From NCBI RefSeq assembly GCF_019635515.1, contig NZ_JAHBZI010000001.1:2356001-2420000 (forward strand): a DNA stretch of 64,000 nucleotides. Direction: 5' to 3'. A program made the translations under genes and the position numbers. Source of the stretch: Sphingomonas sp. (GTDB lineage: Bacteria; Pseudomonadota; Alphaproteobacteria; Sphingomonadales; Sphingomonadaceae). The notes under the pieces were generated by a model. That model ran no database searches, was not told the origin of the DNA, and worked only from the letters and a program-made list of their open reading frames with translations. Position 1 is the first letter of the stretch; each line of letters starts with the position of its first letter. Shown piece by piece: positions 9,575 through 17,749 of this stretch.

Positions 9575-9603
9575 GGCAGCCGGAAACGCGCGTCCCGGCT
9601 GCC
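9575..9603. terminator. Inverted repeat between convergent genes, likely bidirectional terminator
   Basis: GGCAGCCGG pairs perfectly with CCGGCTGCC (9-bp stem, 11-base loop) and fills the space between the stops of the two convergent beta-helix genes. No T-run follows on either strand, so intrinsic termination would be weak or Rho-assisted. Confidence 0.55.
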
Positions 9604-9613
9604 TCCCGCTCGC

Positions 9614-12088
9614 TCAGATGATCACCGTACCGGAAAAATTATTGCCCGTCGGCACGCTGACGTCCTTGGTCTGCAGCACATTGTTGAGACCAATCGCACC
9701 GGCATTGGCGGTCAGCAGGATAGTGTGCCCCCATGCCCCGCGCACTTCATTGCCCGCCGCCACCAGCGCCGGCGTCGATGCGCCGCTCAGATAGATGCCC
9801 ACCCGTGCCGATGCCGCCAGCGCATTGGAAATCGTGTTGCGGTTGACCGACAGCAGATTGTTGGCGACGACGATGCCGAGAAAGTCGGTATCGGCGTCGG
9901 GGCCCACGATGATCGCATTGCTGTCGATTGTGAAGCCGTTGATGGTCGCCGCCGACGCCGCGAAATTGATGCCACGCTTGGTCTGGTTGTACAGCTTGTT
10001 GCCGCGGCACGAGATGCTTCGATAGGAGAGCGCGTCGGTGGAGAAGTTGATGCCGTAGCTACCGCCGGTGACCTTGTTGTTCTCGATCTCGATGTCTTCC
10101 TGATTGACGGAGCCGTACATATCGATGCCGAATGCCGGTGCGGTCGCGCGAATGATGTTTTCGTTGACCTTGGTGCGCACCGAACGCCACACGCTGAGCT
10201 TGCCCTCCACCGTGTTGCGCACAAATTCCGAATCGTAAAAGGCCGAGAGTACGGCATTTCCGCCAAAGCTGTTGTCGAACACTTTCAGATTTTTCGATCC
10301 GGGCTGCATCGAGATCGCAAAGGCGACCTGGCCGCTTGCGACATTGGTTACGGCATTGCCGCCGACCGAGTAATTGGCCGCGGACAGCGCGATGAAGACG
10401 ATGCCGCCATAATAGGGTGCATCCGGTCTCTTGGTGATGTCGCCGGCCACGCCGTCGATCCGGTTTCGCGCGATGATCAGATTATAGGCGCTGCCGCCGC
10501 CTTCGATACCGAAACAATACATATTGCGGAAATCGTTATCGGTGACCGTAACATCGCTGTCGCTGTCGTTGATCGCGCCTACCCCGGCGATGAAGGTATC
10601 GGCCAGATTGCCGGTGACGACGATGCGTGAATTGCCGTTGCTGAACGATATGAAACCATCGCTATGGCCAACCGCGATATCGATATTGCCGTTGGTCGCC
10701 TTGTTGCCGCTGATCACTGCTTCCACCACGCTGGACAGGTGAATGCCGTTGCCGCCCAGCGTGTCGAACCGGTTGTTGAGGATCGACATGTTGTTGCCCT
10801 GGGCGATGATCCCCTCCCCCGGCGCATTCAGGAACGTACAAGCCGAAACCGATTGATTGGCACCGGTGCTGATCGACGCCACCTCGCCCAGCACCTCCCA
10901 GCGCGCAAAGGCGAAATTGTCGCGATTGCCGTCGAACGTAAGACCCTCGACCGAAGCGCCGTCAGACAGCGTGAGCTGCATGAAGGTCAGGAAACAGGTT
11001 CCGCCGATATCGATGTTGCAACCGACCGCGCGATCGAGCGTGATCGTATCACCGTCCTTGTCGGTGATGGTGTGGATGTCCGACAGCGTATCCAGAAACA
11101 CCAGCGCGCTTCGCGCCACCCCCTGCTGCGCGAACGCGACCTGCATGCCGACCATGAACGCACTGGCGTCGGTGAGCGTCACCTGATTGGTGGTGCCTAA
11201 TACGATCGCGGTGGTTGTTGTCGTGACGATCTGGTCGCAGCGTTTCAACGTCGCCCCATAGCCGACGATCTGCTGCCCCTCCAGCGTCCTGATGCTGTGA
11301 TCCAGCGTGTAGGTGACGCCGGGCTGCAGAACCAGCACGCCGCCCACCCCCGCGGCGGTAATCGCCTCGTCAAGCGTGGCGAAAGCTCCCGCCGCCGTCG
11401 GCAACACCGACAATGCCAGATCGACCGCCGCAGCGGCGCTCGCGGCAGCATTGGCGCTGGCGTCGGCAGCCGTCTCGCTCGCCTCCGCTGCACTCGCGCT
11501 GGCATCGGCGGCCACCGCCCGAATGTTGGCCGCCGCCTCGCTATCCGCTGCGGTAATCGCACTGGTATCGGCTGCCGCTGCACTCACCTCGGCGGCTGTC
11601 TCGCTCGCCGCAGCTGCGGTCGCGCTTGCCGCCGCCGCGGTGGCGCTGCCATCTGCCGCAGATGCGCTGATATCGGCCTCGACTGCGCTGGCAGCGGCTG
11701 CCAGGGCACTCGCAGCGGCAGCGGCTGCCCAATCTTCCGCCGATTGCGCCAGCGGCTGGACCAGCGCCGCAGCGGCGCTGGCGAAAATGTCGAGCGGCCC
11801 CGTGCCCCAATTCCCCGTCGCGGTGGCGCCATGCTTGCGGTACAATCCGTTCTTCAACGGATCCGGGTCTTCGGTCACCAGCGCATGCAGCCCGTCCGCC
11901 GGCACCAGATCCGCGAACAGCGCGGCCTGTGTCGCATAGACGCGGGTGTCGATCAGCGCCGCGATCGTTCCTGTCGCGATCGCCAGGCTGTTATCATCGA
12001 TTTCGTCGGCGCGTTCCTGCAGCCAGTCGCGAAGCGGGATAACCGGGATCGGCTGACCCTCTACGAGAATATCGTTCAGATCGGCCAT
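9614..12088 (-). CDS. Phage tail-spike-like beta-helix protein with alanine-rich repeat stem
   Basis: 824 aa from the ATG at 12088, chosen because AGGAG lies five bases upstream. N-terminal part (about 1-115): includes the segment YATQAALFADLVPADG and a GLYRKHGAT.GNW motif that I associate with phage tail-fibre particle-binding regions. Residues about 120-215 form an Ala/Ser-rich stem (repeats like AADASASAAEASETAADA) suggestive of a trimeric coiled rod. The rest starts FATLDEAITAAG, typical of a pectate-lyase-like beta-helix, with many NxI/NxF coil repeats. No signal peptide is evident. No other phage genes are nearby. Could be a domesticated tail spike or depolymerase; the enzymatic activity is unproven. 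Confidence 0.72.
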   Translation of the reverse strand: MADLNDILVEGQPIPVIPLRDWLQERADEIDDNSLAIATGTIAALIDTRVYATQAALFADLVPADGLHALVTEDPDPLKNGLYRKHGATATGNWGTGPLDIFASAAAALVQPLAQSAEDWAAAAAASALAAAASAVEADISASAADGSATAAAASATAAAASETAAEVSAAAADTSAITAADSEAAANIRAVAADASASAAEASETAADASANAAASAAAAVDLALSVLPTAAGAFATLDEAITAAGVGGVLVLQPGVTYTLDHSIRTLEGQQIVGYGATLKRCDQIVTTTTTAIVLGTTNQVTLTDASAFMVGMQVAFAQQGVARSALVFLDTLSDIHTITDKDGDTITLDRAVGCNIDIGGTCFLTFMQLTLSDGASVEGLTFDGNRDNFAFARWEVLGEVASISTGANQSVSACTFLNAPGEGIIAQGNNMSILNNRFDTLGGNGIHLSSVVEAVISGNKATNGNIDIAVGHSDGFISFSNGNSRIVVTGNLADTFIAGVGAINDSDSDVTVTDNDFRNMYCFGIEGGGSAYNLIIARNRIDGVAGDITKRPDAPYYGGIVFIALSAANYSVGGNAVTNVASGQVAFAISMQPGSKNLKVFDNSFGGNAVLSAFYDSEFVRNTVEGKLSVWRSVRTKVNENIIRATAPAFGIDMYGSVNQEDIEIENNKVTGGSYGINFSTDALSYRSISCRGNKLYNQTKRGINFAASAATINGFTIDSNAIIVGPDADTDFLGIVVANNLLSVNRNTISNALAASARVGIYLSGASTPALVAAGNEVRGAWGHTILLTANAGAIGLNNVLQTKDVSVPTGNNFSGTVII

Positions 12089-12191
12089 AGAAGCTCCTGC
12101 GTTGCGGCGATTAGGAAAACATAAGTGATACGAAGTCGGCGCTCGGCGCAAGTGCAGCGATAGCCGGTGTCGATATTGCCGCCGCGCCGGC

Positions 12192-13370
12192 TCAGCGATG
12201 CCGGATGATTATCGCGTTCCAGTTGCCGTCGAGCGGCCGGTCGCGCTCGTCGACCAATGCCGGGATCACCGGGCGCACCGATAGCATCGCGATCTTGGCC
12301 AGCTCGGCCTCCAGCGTGGCGATCCGATCGCGCCATGCCGGGTGCGAACGGATACGAAATATCCCGCCCGCTTTGCTCGGCCCGAACTTTCGCCAGAAAT
12401 CGATCGCCGCGCGTTGCGGGTAGTCGGCGTTGGTCAGGAGATACACGGACAAAAGGTCGGCTTGAAGCTCGGTCTGGCGGAAATATTTGACGTTGGCGCC
12501 GAAGCCGGAAAGAATCCCGAAGTTCGCCCCGCGCTCTTCCAGCCGAACGCGGTGGCGAAGGATGTTGTGCGACAATTCATGCGCGATGACCGCAGCGAGC
12601 TGGTCGTCGGCATATTCCTCGACGAAACGCGAGCCGATCTGGACCATCGTGCCATCGGCAGACGCGCTCCAGTCCGGGGCGATGCGAAGCTCGAAGCGCG
12701 ACCGGCAGACCGGTATCGGCTGGAGCGTGAAGCGCTGCGCTGCGCCGGCGCGAATCACCTCGATCACCATCGGCTCATCCGCCGGCAGGGCGGCGATCGC
12801 AAGCTGCGCGGCAACCAGACGGTCGGTGGTCATCGGCTTGCCGGCCAGCGCCGCGATTTCAACCGAGCCGACCCTGACCAGCGAATCGTCGGCCTTGATG
12901 CCGGCGTGGTCCGCCGGGCTTCCCGCCACTACGCCTTCGACGGCGACCGGGGTGGCAAAGCCGAAATGCGCCCTGGCGGCACCGCGCGAGGCGGTATCGA
13001 ACTGCTCCAGCGTATGGAGTTGCAGGCCGGTGCCCGGCTCCAGCCGGTCACACAGCGCGGCGTTGGCGGTGACGAGTCGCCAGCCGATCGTCGCCACCTT
13101 CATATCGGCCTGGCGAATGGCTTCGAATTCCCCCAAATCGGCTGCCGCTACATCCACCTTGCGGGGTGGAGCGATGGTACCTCGTCGCACACCATTTTCG
13201 CTTCCGACGGCCATGACACCCACCTTGCGGGGTACAGCAACGCGCTTCCCCGCTTCGAGTCCTCCAAAATCGGCGGCCTTGACACCCTCGGCAGCCCCCG
13301 CCGCGCCGAGCATCCACATCCCTATCCCCACAAACCAAAACAATTTTCGAGCGCTGAGATAGGTAAGCAT
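12192..13370 (-). CDS. M48-family metalloprotease with embedded PDZ domain
   Basis: 392 aa from the ATG at 13370, with AGGAG just upstream (short spacing). The N-terminal hydrophobic segment (LFWFVGIGMWMLGAAGAA) is a signal peptide or anchor. A PDZ-like core follows (VEGVVAGSPADHAGIKADDSL), then the zinc motif HELSH in AVIAHELSHNILRH, and a downstream ELQAD motif that would supply the third zinc ligand. Likely a periplasmic quality-control protease. Near residue 45 the protein carries two PRKV-centred segments 22 residues apart, encoded by a repeated 13-mer. Adjacent genes give no clear partner. Confidence 0.85.
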   Translation of the reverse strand: MLTYLSARKLFWFVGIGMWMLGAAGAAEGVKAADFGGLEAGKRVAVPRKVGVMAVGSENGVRRGTIAPPRKVDVAAADLGEFEAIRQADMKVATIGWRLVTANAALCDRLEPGTGLQLHTLEQFDTASRGAARAHFGFATPVAVEGVVAGSPADHAGIKADDSLVRVGSVEIAALAGKPMTTDRLVAAQLAIAALPADEPMVIEVIRAGAAQRFTLQPIPVCRSRFELRIAPDWSASADGTMVQIGSRFVEEYADDQLAAVIAHELSHNILRHRVRLEERGANFGILSGFGANVKYFRQTELQADLLSVYLLTNADYPQRAAIDFWRKFGPSKAGGIFRIRSHPAWRDRIATLEAELAKIAMLSVRPVIPALVDERDRPLDGNWNAIIIRHR

Positions 13371-13604
13371 TGCTCCTATTACGCCGCGCGCAGGCCGGAC
13401 GACAATGCCACAGTCGCTCCGACTTCGTTGGATTTGCATTGCGCCGCACAAGAAATCCGAAAACTAGACAGAAATGTCACGCTCATTGCACGACCGTTCC
13501 GTTCAGCTCTGCTAAAATCGAGACAAACCTAATCGAAACAATCGCTTGTAGCGCAGCATCGGAAGTTGGGCACCCCCTTGGCGCTGATTCTGGAAGGCGC
13601 TGAA

Positions 13605-13860
13605 CGACTGACCGGCTGAAGCCGGTAGGATCATTGGTCGTGGCTGAAGCCTTGTTTGTTGGGTATGTCGGTCGAGATATCGCATGATGATGTCATCGGT
13701 GATGTTGCCGGATGTGGTTGAGAAGTAGCCTCTGAAACGATATTTCGGTGCCCAGACCAATATGGTAGCGATGGTGGAATGTCGTGTGACAACCGGTCGA
13801 ATAGCCCATAGCTACCAAGCCCAAGGCTGAAGCCAACATCCGGCTGAAGTCGGAGGGGTT
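13605..13860 (-). mobile_element. Decayed IS200/IS605-type element bounded by palindromes
   Basis: A low-GC stretch carrying four copies of a GGCTGAAGCC-type palindrome, two at each end: 13611-13626 (ACCGGCTGAAGCCGGT, perfect), 13642-13651, 13825-13834 and 13840-13853 (one mismatch). Paired subterminal hairpins are how IS200/IS605 ends are recognised by TnpA. The interior is the transposase remnant described separately. Boundaries are approximate because target duplication is not made by this family. The surrounding 13371-14029 stretch holds no other gene I can support. Confidence 0.7.
13660..13809 (-). pseudogene. IS200/IS605 TnpA remnant, internally deleted and frameshifted
   Basis: Reading from the ATG at 13809, the first frame gives a TnpA-like start ending HHRYHI. 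A shift of one frame then gives VWAPKYRF, the next TnpA segment. This is joined directly to RGYFSTTSGNITDDIIMRYLDRH, the usual TnpA C-terminus. About 80-100 residues that normally lie between these parts, including the HUH motif and catalytic region, are absent. The gene is therefore a deletion derivative that cannot encode transposase. Identification rests on my recognition of the two conserved segments. Confidence 0.68.
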
Positions 13861-14029
13861 TCTCCTCACCGAGGACTCTAAATCGGGGATACATCGGGCA
13901 AGTGTTGCGTTCCGGCAACGGCAGGAAATCTTGTCGAACTCGTGAATTTATGAGGTGTTGCAGTCGGCTGGTTCCTATGTCATAGGCCCATCCAACGAGG
14001 TTATCGTACTCGAAGAGGGAGTAATAATA

Positions 14030-14251
14030 ATGTTGGCTAAGCTTCTCACGGCCGCTGCTGTCGCCTCGCTGGCGGCAACCCCGGTTCTCGCGAGCCCGGC
14101 TTCGTCGCTTTCGCTTTCGCGCGTGGCGACCAAGGCTAAGAAGTCGAACGAAGCCGCCCCAGCGGTTCTGATCGGCGTTCTCGCGACTGTCGCCCTGATT
14201 GGCGGCGCGGTTGTTCTCGCGAACAGCGACGACACCCCCGACAGCCCGTAG
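14030..14251 (+). CDS. Small secreted or membrane protein, 73 aa, unknown function
   Basis: The ATG at 14030 is preceded by AGAGGGAG. The product has an N-terminal signal-like segment (LLTAAAVASLAATPVLA), a short basic stretch (RVATKAKKS), a second hydrophobic helix (AVLIGVLATVALIGGAVVLA) and an acidic tail (NSDDTPDSP). The layout suggests either a processed signal plus one membrane anchor or a two-helix inner-membrane protein. A strong terminator follows 23 bases after the stop, and the decayed IS lies upstream, so this is a single-gene transcription unit. No family recognised. Confidence 0.75.
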   Translation: MLAKLLTAAAVASLAATPVLASPASSLSLSRVATKAKKSNEAAPAVLIGVLATVALIGGAVVLANSDDTPDSP

Positions 14252-14274
14252 TCCTTACTAAGGGTTATGAGTTC

Positions 14275-14308
14275 AAGTGGCGGTCGGAAACGGCCGCCAC
14301 TTTTCTTT
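14275..14308 (+). terminator. Rho-independent terminator after the 73-aa protein gene
   Basis: AAGTGGCGG and CCGCCACTT form a 9-bp stem around a loop of about 10 bases, followed by TTCTTTG on the plus strand. Confidence 0.8.
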
Positions 14309-14423
14309 GTGGACTGCGCAGGCGTCTGGCAGCGAGCGCATGATGCCAGGCGATTGCGGAATGGCGGTTCCAGCGGAAGTTGGGCCGACCAATCGTGGCG
14401 GGCGCATAGTGCCGGGTTGATTG

Positions 14424-15206
14424 ATGCTACGTAGGATTTTCTTGAAGCGCAGCGAAACAACGGCAAGTGCCGCAGCCGGCACCGTGCCGCCTGGGCAGCG
14501 TATCTATGCGATCGGCGACATCCACGGACGCCTTGACCTGCTTGAGTTGCTAATCGATCAGATCGAAGCCGACGACATGGCTCGTGGTCAGGCCGAAACC
14601 CATATCATCTTTCTCGGCGATCTGGTCGATCGCGGCCCGGCTTCTGCCGATGTCGTCGAGCTTGCGCTGCAGATCAGCCGCAAGACCGATCGTGCCCGCT
14701 TCCTGCTCGGCAATCATGAAGAGGTATTTCTAAAGGCGGTTCACGGCGATCTAAAGGCGCTGGCATTCTTCACCCGGATCGGTGGCCGCGAAACGATCCT
14801 GAGCTATGGCGTCAGCGAAGAAGCCTATCTCGGCGCCGAATATCCCGAGCTTTTGGCGATGTTCCAGGAACGGGTGCCGACCGCGCATATCGCCTTTCTC
14901 GAAAGCTTCGAGGATCTGATCGTGTTTGGCGACTATGCGTTCGTCCATGCCGGCCTGCATCCCGATGCACCACTGGCCCGCCAAAAGCCCAAGGATCTGC
15001 GGTGGATCCGTAACGAATTTCTCAACCACCGCGGCCCGTTCGAGAAAATCGTCGTTCATGGCCATACAATCAGCGAAGAGGTCGAAATCCGCTCGCACCG
15101 CATCGGTCTGGATACCGGCGCATTCGCATCGGGCAAGCTAACGGCGATGGGCTTTGAAGGCGGAGACTATTGGGCCCTACAAGCGACGATCCAGGCGTTA
15201 GCGTGA
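14424..15206 (+). CDS. PPP-family metallophosphoesterase (Ser/Thr phosphatase-like)
   Basis: 260 aa from the ATG at 14424 (a TTG at 14421 is in frame). All dinuclear metal-site motifs are present in order: GDIHG near residue 32, GDLVDRG near 66, GNHE near 97, and HGHT near 212. This is the bacterial serine/threonine phosphatase or ApaH-like branch; protein substrates versus dinucleotides cannot be told apart here. Its stop overlaps the stop of the convergent sugar transferase by 9 bp. A role in dephosphorylating polysaccharide-export components is possible but only a positional guess. Confidence 0.88.
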   Translation: MLRRIFLKRSETTASAAAGTVPPGQRIYAIGDIHGRLDLLELLIDQIEADDMARGQAETHIIFLGDLVDRGPASADVVELALQISRKTDRARFLLGNHEEVFLKAVHGDLKALAFFTRIGGRETILSYGVSEEAYLGAEYPELLAMFQERVPTAHIAFLESFEDLIVFGDYAFVHAGLHPDAPLARQKPKDLRWIRNEFLNHRGPFEKIVVHGHTISEEVEIRSHRIGLDTGAFASGKLTAMGFEGGDYWALQATIQALA

Positions 15207-16484
15207 CCCAAATCCGGTAACCATCGTCTGCACGGTCTTGGCGACAATCAGCGCATCGAGCCAGGGCGAGAAATTCTTGATGTAATAGAAATCATAATGG
15301 AGCTTGCTCATCACCTGATCGAGCTCGGCGACATGCCCCTGCGTCACCTGTGCCCAGCCGGTGATCCCGGGCGGGACAATGTGACGATAACGGTAAAACG
15401 GCAGCTCGGACTCGTACCAGCGCGACAATACTTCGGCCTCGGGGCGCGGACCGATCCAGCTCATCTCGCCGCGCAGAATATTGAGAATCTGCGGCAGCTC
15501 ATCGATACGCGTGCGGCGCAAGATGCGGCCAAGTTTGGTGATGCGGACATCATTGTCCAGCGTCATCGCCCCGGCACGCGCATCCTCCTCGTTACGATCG
15601 GCGATCATCGTCCGGAACTTGGCAACCTGAAACGGCGCGCCGCGGTAGCCGATCCGGGCCTGCCGAAACAGCACCGGTCCGCGCGAATCTAGCTTGATTG
15701 CCACCGAGACCATGACGAACACCGGCATCAGCAAAACCGCGGCAAGGGCCGCTGCGATAAAGTCGAAGCCGCGGCGCAGGCGGAGATAGCCGATATACGG
15801 CACGAGCGAACCGAAGCTGTTTTCCGATAGATGCTCGATCTCGACGCGGCCGGTGAGCGATTCATGCAACTGCTTGACGTGCAGCACCGGTATGCCCGCC
15901 AGCGCGCAATCGGCAAGAAAGGTTTCCCAGTCATCGGGCAGATCGGCGCGAAAGTCGGCGATCAGCATGTCGTAATCGGTTTCCGCCTTCGGCTCGGAAA
16001 GCCAGTGCAGTTCGAGCTTGGACACACCCGCCAGCATGCTGACCTCGCCGAACGGCACGATGCCGACAGAAAGCGCCGGCCCGCGCTCGACCATGATCTC
16101 GACGATGTACAGCCAGACCAGCGTCACCACCCCGCTGGTGAGGAACAGTGCGCGGCCATATTCGATGCGAAACAGCAGAAAGAGCGAGAAGGTCAGCGCG
16201 AAACAGATCAGCACCGAGGGGAAAGCAAAAAAGGCGCTCTTGATGCCGGGGTGCAGCGAAATGTTGCGAACCAACAGCACGCTTAGGCTGGCGGCAAGCG
16301 TCACGCCGAGCAAGGTCTGCTGGCTGGCCGCAGCTTGCAGAAAATCGTCATAGAAGAACCCTAGCACCACCGTTGGTAGCAGCACTGCGAACAGGATCAC
16401 GCCGCCGAGCTGGGTCCGCGCGCGATTCCACAGATTGGTCCCGGTATAGCTGCCCGAACGTCGAGCTTTAGCAATCGGTGGCAC
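15198..16484 (-). CDS. Initiating polyprenyl-phosphate sugar-1-phosphate transferase
   Basis: About 428 aa. Four or five N-terminal membrane helices, a cytoplasmic middle domain, one more helix (FDFIAAALAAVLLMPVFVMVS), then the bacterial sugar transferase domain: SRGPVLFRQARIGYRGAPF, the KFRTM segment, LRRTRIDELPQ and WIGPRPE, ending GITGWAQV. It transfers a sugar-1-phosphate to undecaprenyl phosphate, the first step of repeat-unit assembly. The chosen GTG at 16484 has a GGGGGGA run just upstream; the frame stays open further upstream, so a longer start is possible. Last gene of the minus-strand polysaccharide block, 217 bp after the acyltransferase. Confidence 0.93.
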   Translation of the reverse strand: MPPIAKARRSGSYTGTNLWNRARTQLGGVILFAVLLPTVVLGFFYDDFLQAAASQQTLLGVTLAASLSVLLVRNISLHPGIKSAFFAFPSVLICFALTFSLFLLFRIEYGRALFLTSGVVTLVWLYIVEIMVERGPALSVGIVPFGEVSMLAGVSKLELHWLSEPKAETDYDMLIADFRADLPDDWETFLADCALAGIPVLHVKQLHESLTGRVEIEHLSENSFGSLVPYIGYLRLRRGFDFIAAALAAVLLMPVFVMVSVAIKLDSRGPVLFRQARIGYRGAPFQVAKFRTMIADRNEEDARAGAMTLDNDVRITKLGRILRRTRIDELPQILNILRGEMSWIGPRPEAEVLSRWYESELPFYRYRHIVPPGITGWAQVTQGHVAELDQVMSKLHYDFYYIKNFSPWLDALIVAKTVQTMVTGFGSR

Positions 16485-16542
16485 GCATCCCCCCAGGATC
16501 CCAAGCGAACGCCTGTTGGCAGGTCCAAGATCCAACACCCAT
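16468..16542 (-). CDS. Candidate 24-codon upstream ORF overlapping the sugar transferase start
   Basis: ATG at 16542 is preceded by GGGAGGA at good spacing, a better ribosome site than most genes nearby. The 24-codon frame ends in TAA 14 bases inside the sugar transferase gene, so translation of the two could be coupled. The peptide contains two Trp and two Cys and no recognised motif. It may be a regulatory uORF, or its Shine-Dalgarno may belong to an alternative, longer start of the sugar transferase. Confidence 0.35.
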   Translation of the reverse strand: MGVGSWTCQQAFAWDPGGMRATDC

Positions 16543-16701
16543 AGCGGATTCCTCCCAACTTCCGCAGAGGCGTTCGCTCTTGCGCAAATCTTAGCTTCGA
16601 TTCCGGTATGTTGGCCGGTATCTACAGAGAGGCGCGGCGCTCGACAAGCCGCTACCGCAGCGCCGCATACCGATGTTGGACAGGTGCCGGTCGCGTTGCG
16701 G

Positions 16702-17749
16702 TCAAACGTGGCGGCGCAGCGAGATCTTCTTGAGCTTGAGCGACGGCTTCTCAATGCAGAACCACGAAAATATCGCAATCGCCGCCGTCGCGGTAAGCGC
16801 CAGCCAGAGATAGGCATAAGCATCCTGCAGGCCCAGATAGAGCAGCAGGTTCACGATCGGCATGTGGTAGATATAGACGCCGTAAGAAACGTCGTTGCCG
16901 TGCAGAATATTGTTCGACAGTTCCCGCTTGTAGAACGCAACGCGGAAAATAAAGGCGACCAGCAGCGCATAGCAGACCACGTTGACGTCGTTATTCGTTC
17001 CCAGCTCAAGCCACGCCGACGGCGCATAGGTGACCAGATATGCCACAAGATACAGCAGCGGATGCCCCTTTAGAATGCGTTCGTACAGCGCCGCGTCGGC
17101 CGACAGATAAGCGCCGCCGATGAACATGTAGAACCAGGGGATGAAAGATACCGCGTACAACTTCCAGGCGGGGCTTTCCTTGTCGTTATAGATCGTGTTG
17201 ACCATGTTCGCGGCAACGAACAGGACAAAAGCGATCCCGACCAATTTGCGATACCGGTTGAGCGCGAAATAAAGGATCGGCGCCAGCATGTAGAATTGCA
17301 GCTCCACCGCAATCGTCCACAAACTGCCGTTGATCGCGCCGACATCATAGCCGCGCAGGAAATCCGGGTTGTAAAACTGGAAAAAGGTCAGCGAAGTGAC
17401 GCCCCATATGGCGAATTGTCGGGGCGAGAATGCCGTGTTGAAATAGCCGCTGAGATAGACCGACAGGACTGTTGCCGCGAAACAGAAATACAAGGCCGGA
17501 TAGAGGCGGAGCAGGCGATTGGTGAAAAAAGGTTTGCAGCCGCGCCGGTCCCTTGATGTTGGCGTAGGATGCATAGATCAGATAGCCGCTGATAAAGAAG
17601 AAGATCGGCGCGCCAGGAAAAAATCTGAGTGCGTCGAACACCCAGGAATGCAGATTCAGATGCTCGGCAGAGTGGGTGATCGCTACCTGCGATGCCGCCA
17701 GCAGGCGGATGAGATCGAAATTGTTGCGCGTCGATCGGCTCTCGATCAC
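16702..17749 (-). pseudogene. Acyltransferase family 3 (OafA/YrhL-like), split by a one-base frameshift
   Basis: Two overlapping frames together give one complete O-acyltransferase of about 348 aa. The first frame, from a GTG at 17749, carries the N-terminal NFDLIRLLAASQVAITHS and the FFFISGYLIYASY motif. The second carries NRLLRLYPALYF, the GSLWTIAVELQFYMLAP motif and the later helices ending in CIEKPSLKLKK. The break is at a six-A run (17525-17530, six T in the coding strand); with five the protein reads through LQTFFTNRLLRLYP. The start overlaps the stop of the upstream glycosyltransferase. It would acylate a sugar in the polymer. This could be a true mutation, a slippage switch or a sequence error. 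Confidence 0.85.

Noticed and set aside
11400..11760. A repeat-rich stretch that looked like a possible minisatellite or CRISPR-like array
   Set aside because: It encodes the Ala/Ser-rich stem of the tail-spike-like protein in one frame; units vary and there are no spacers.
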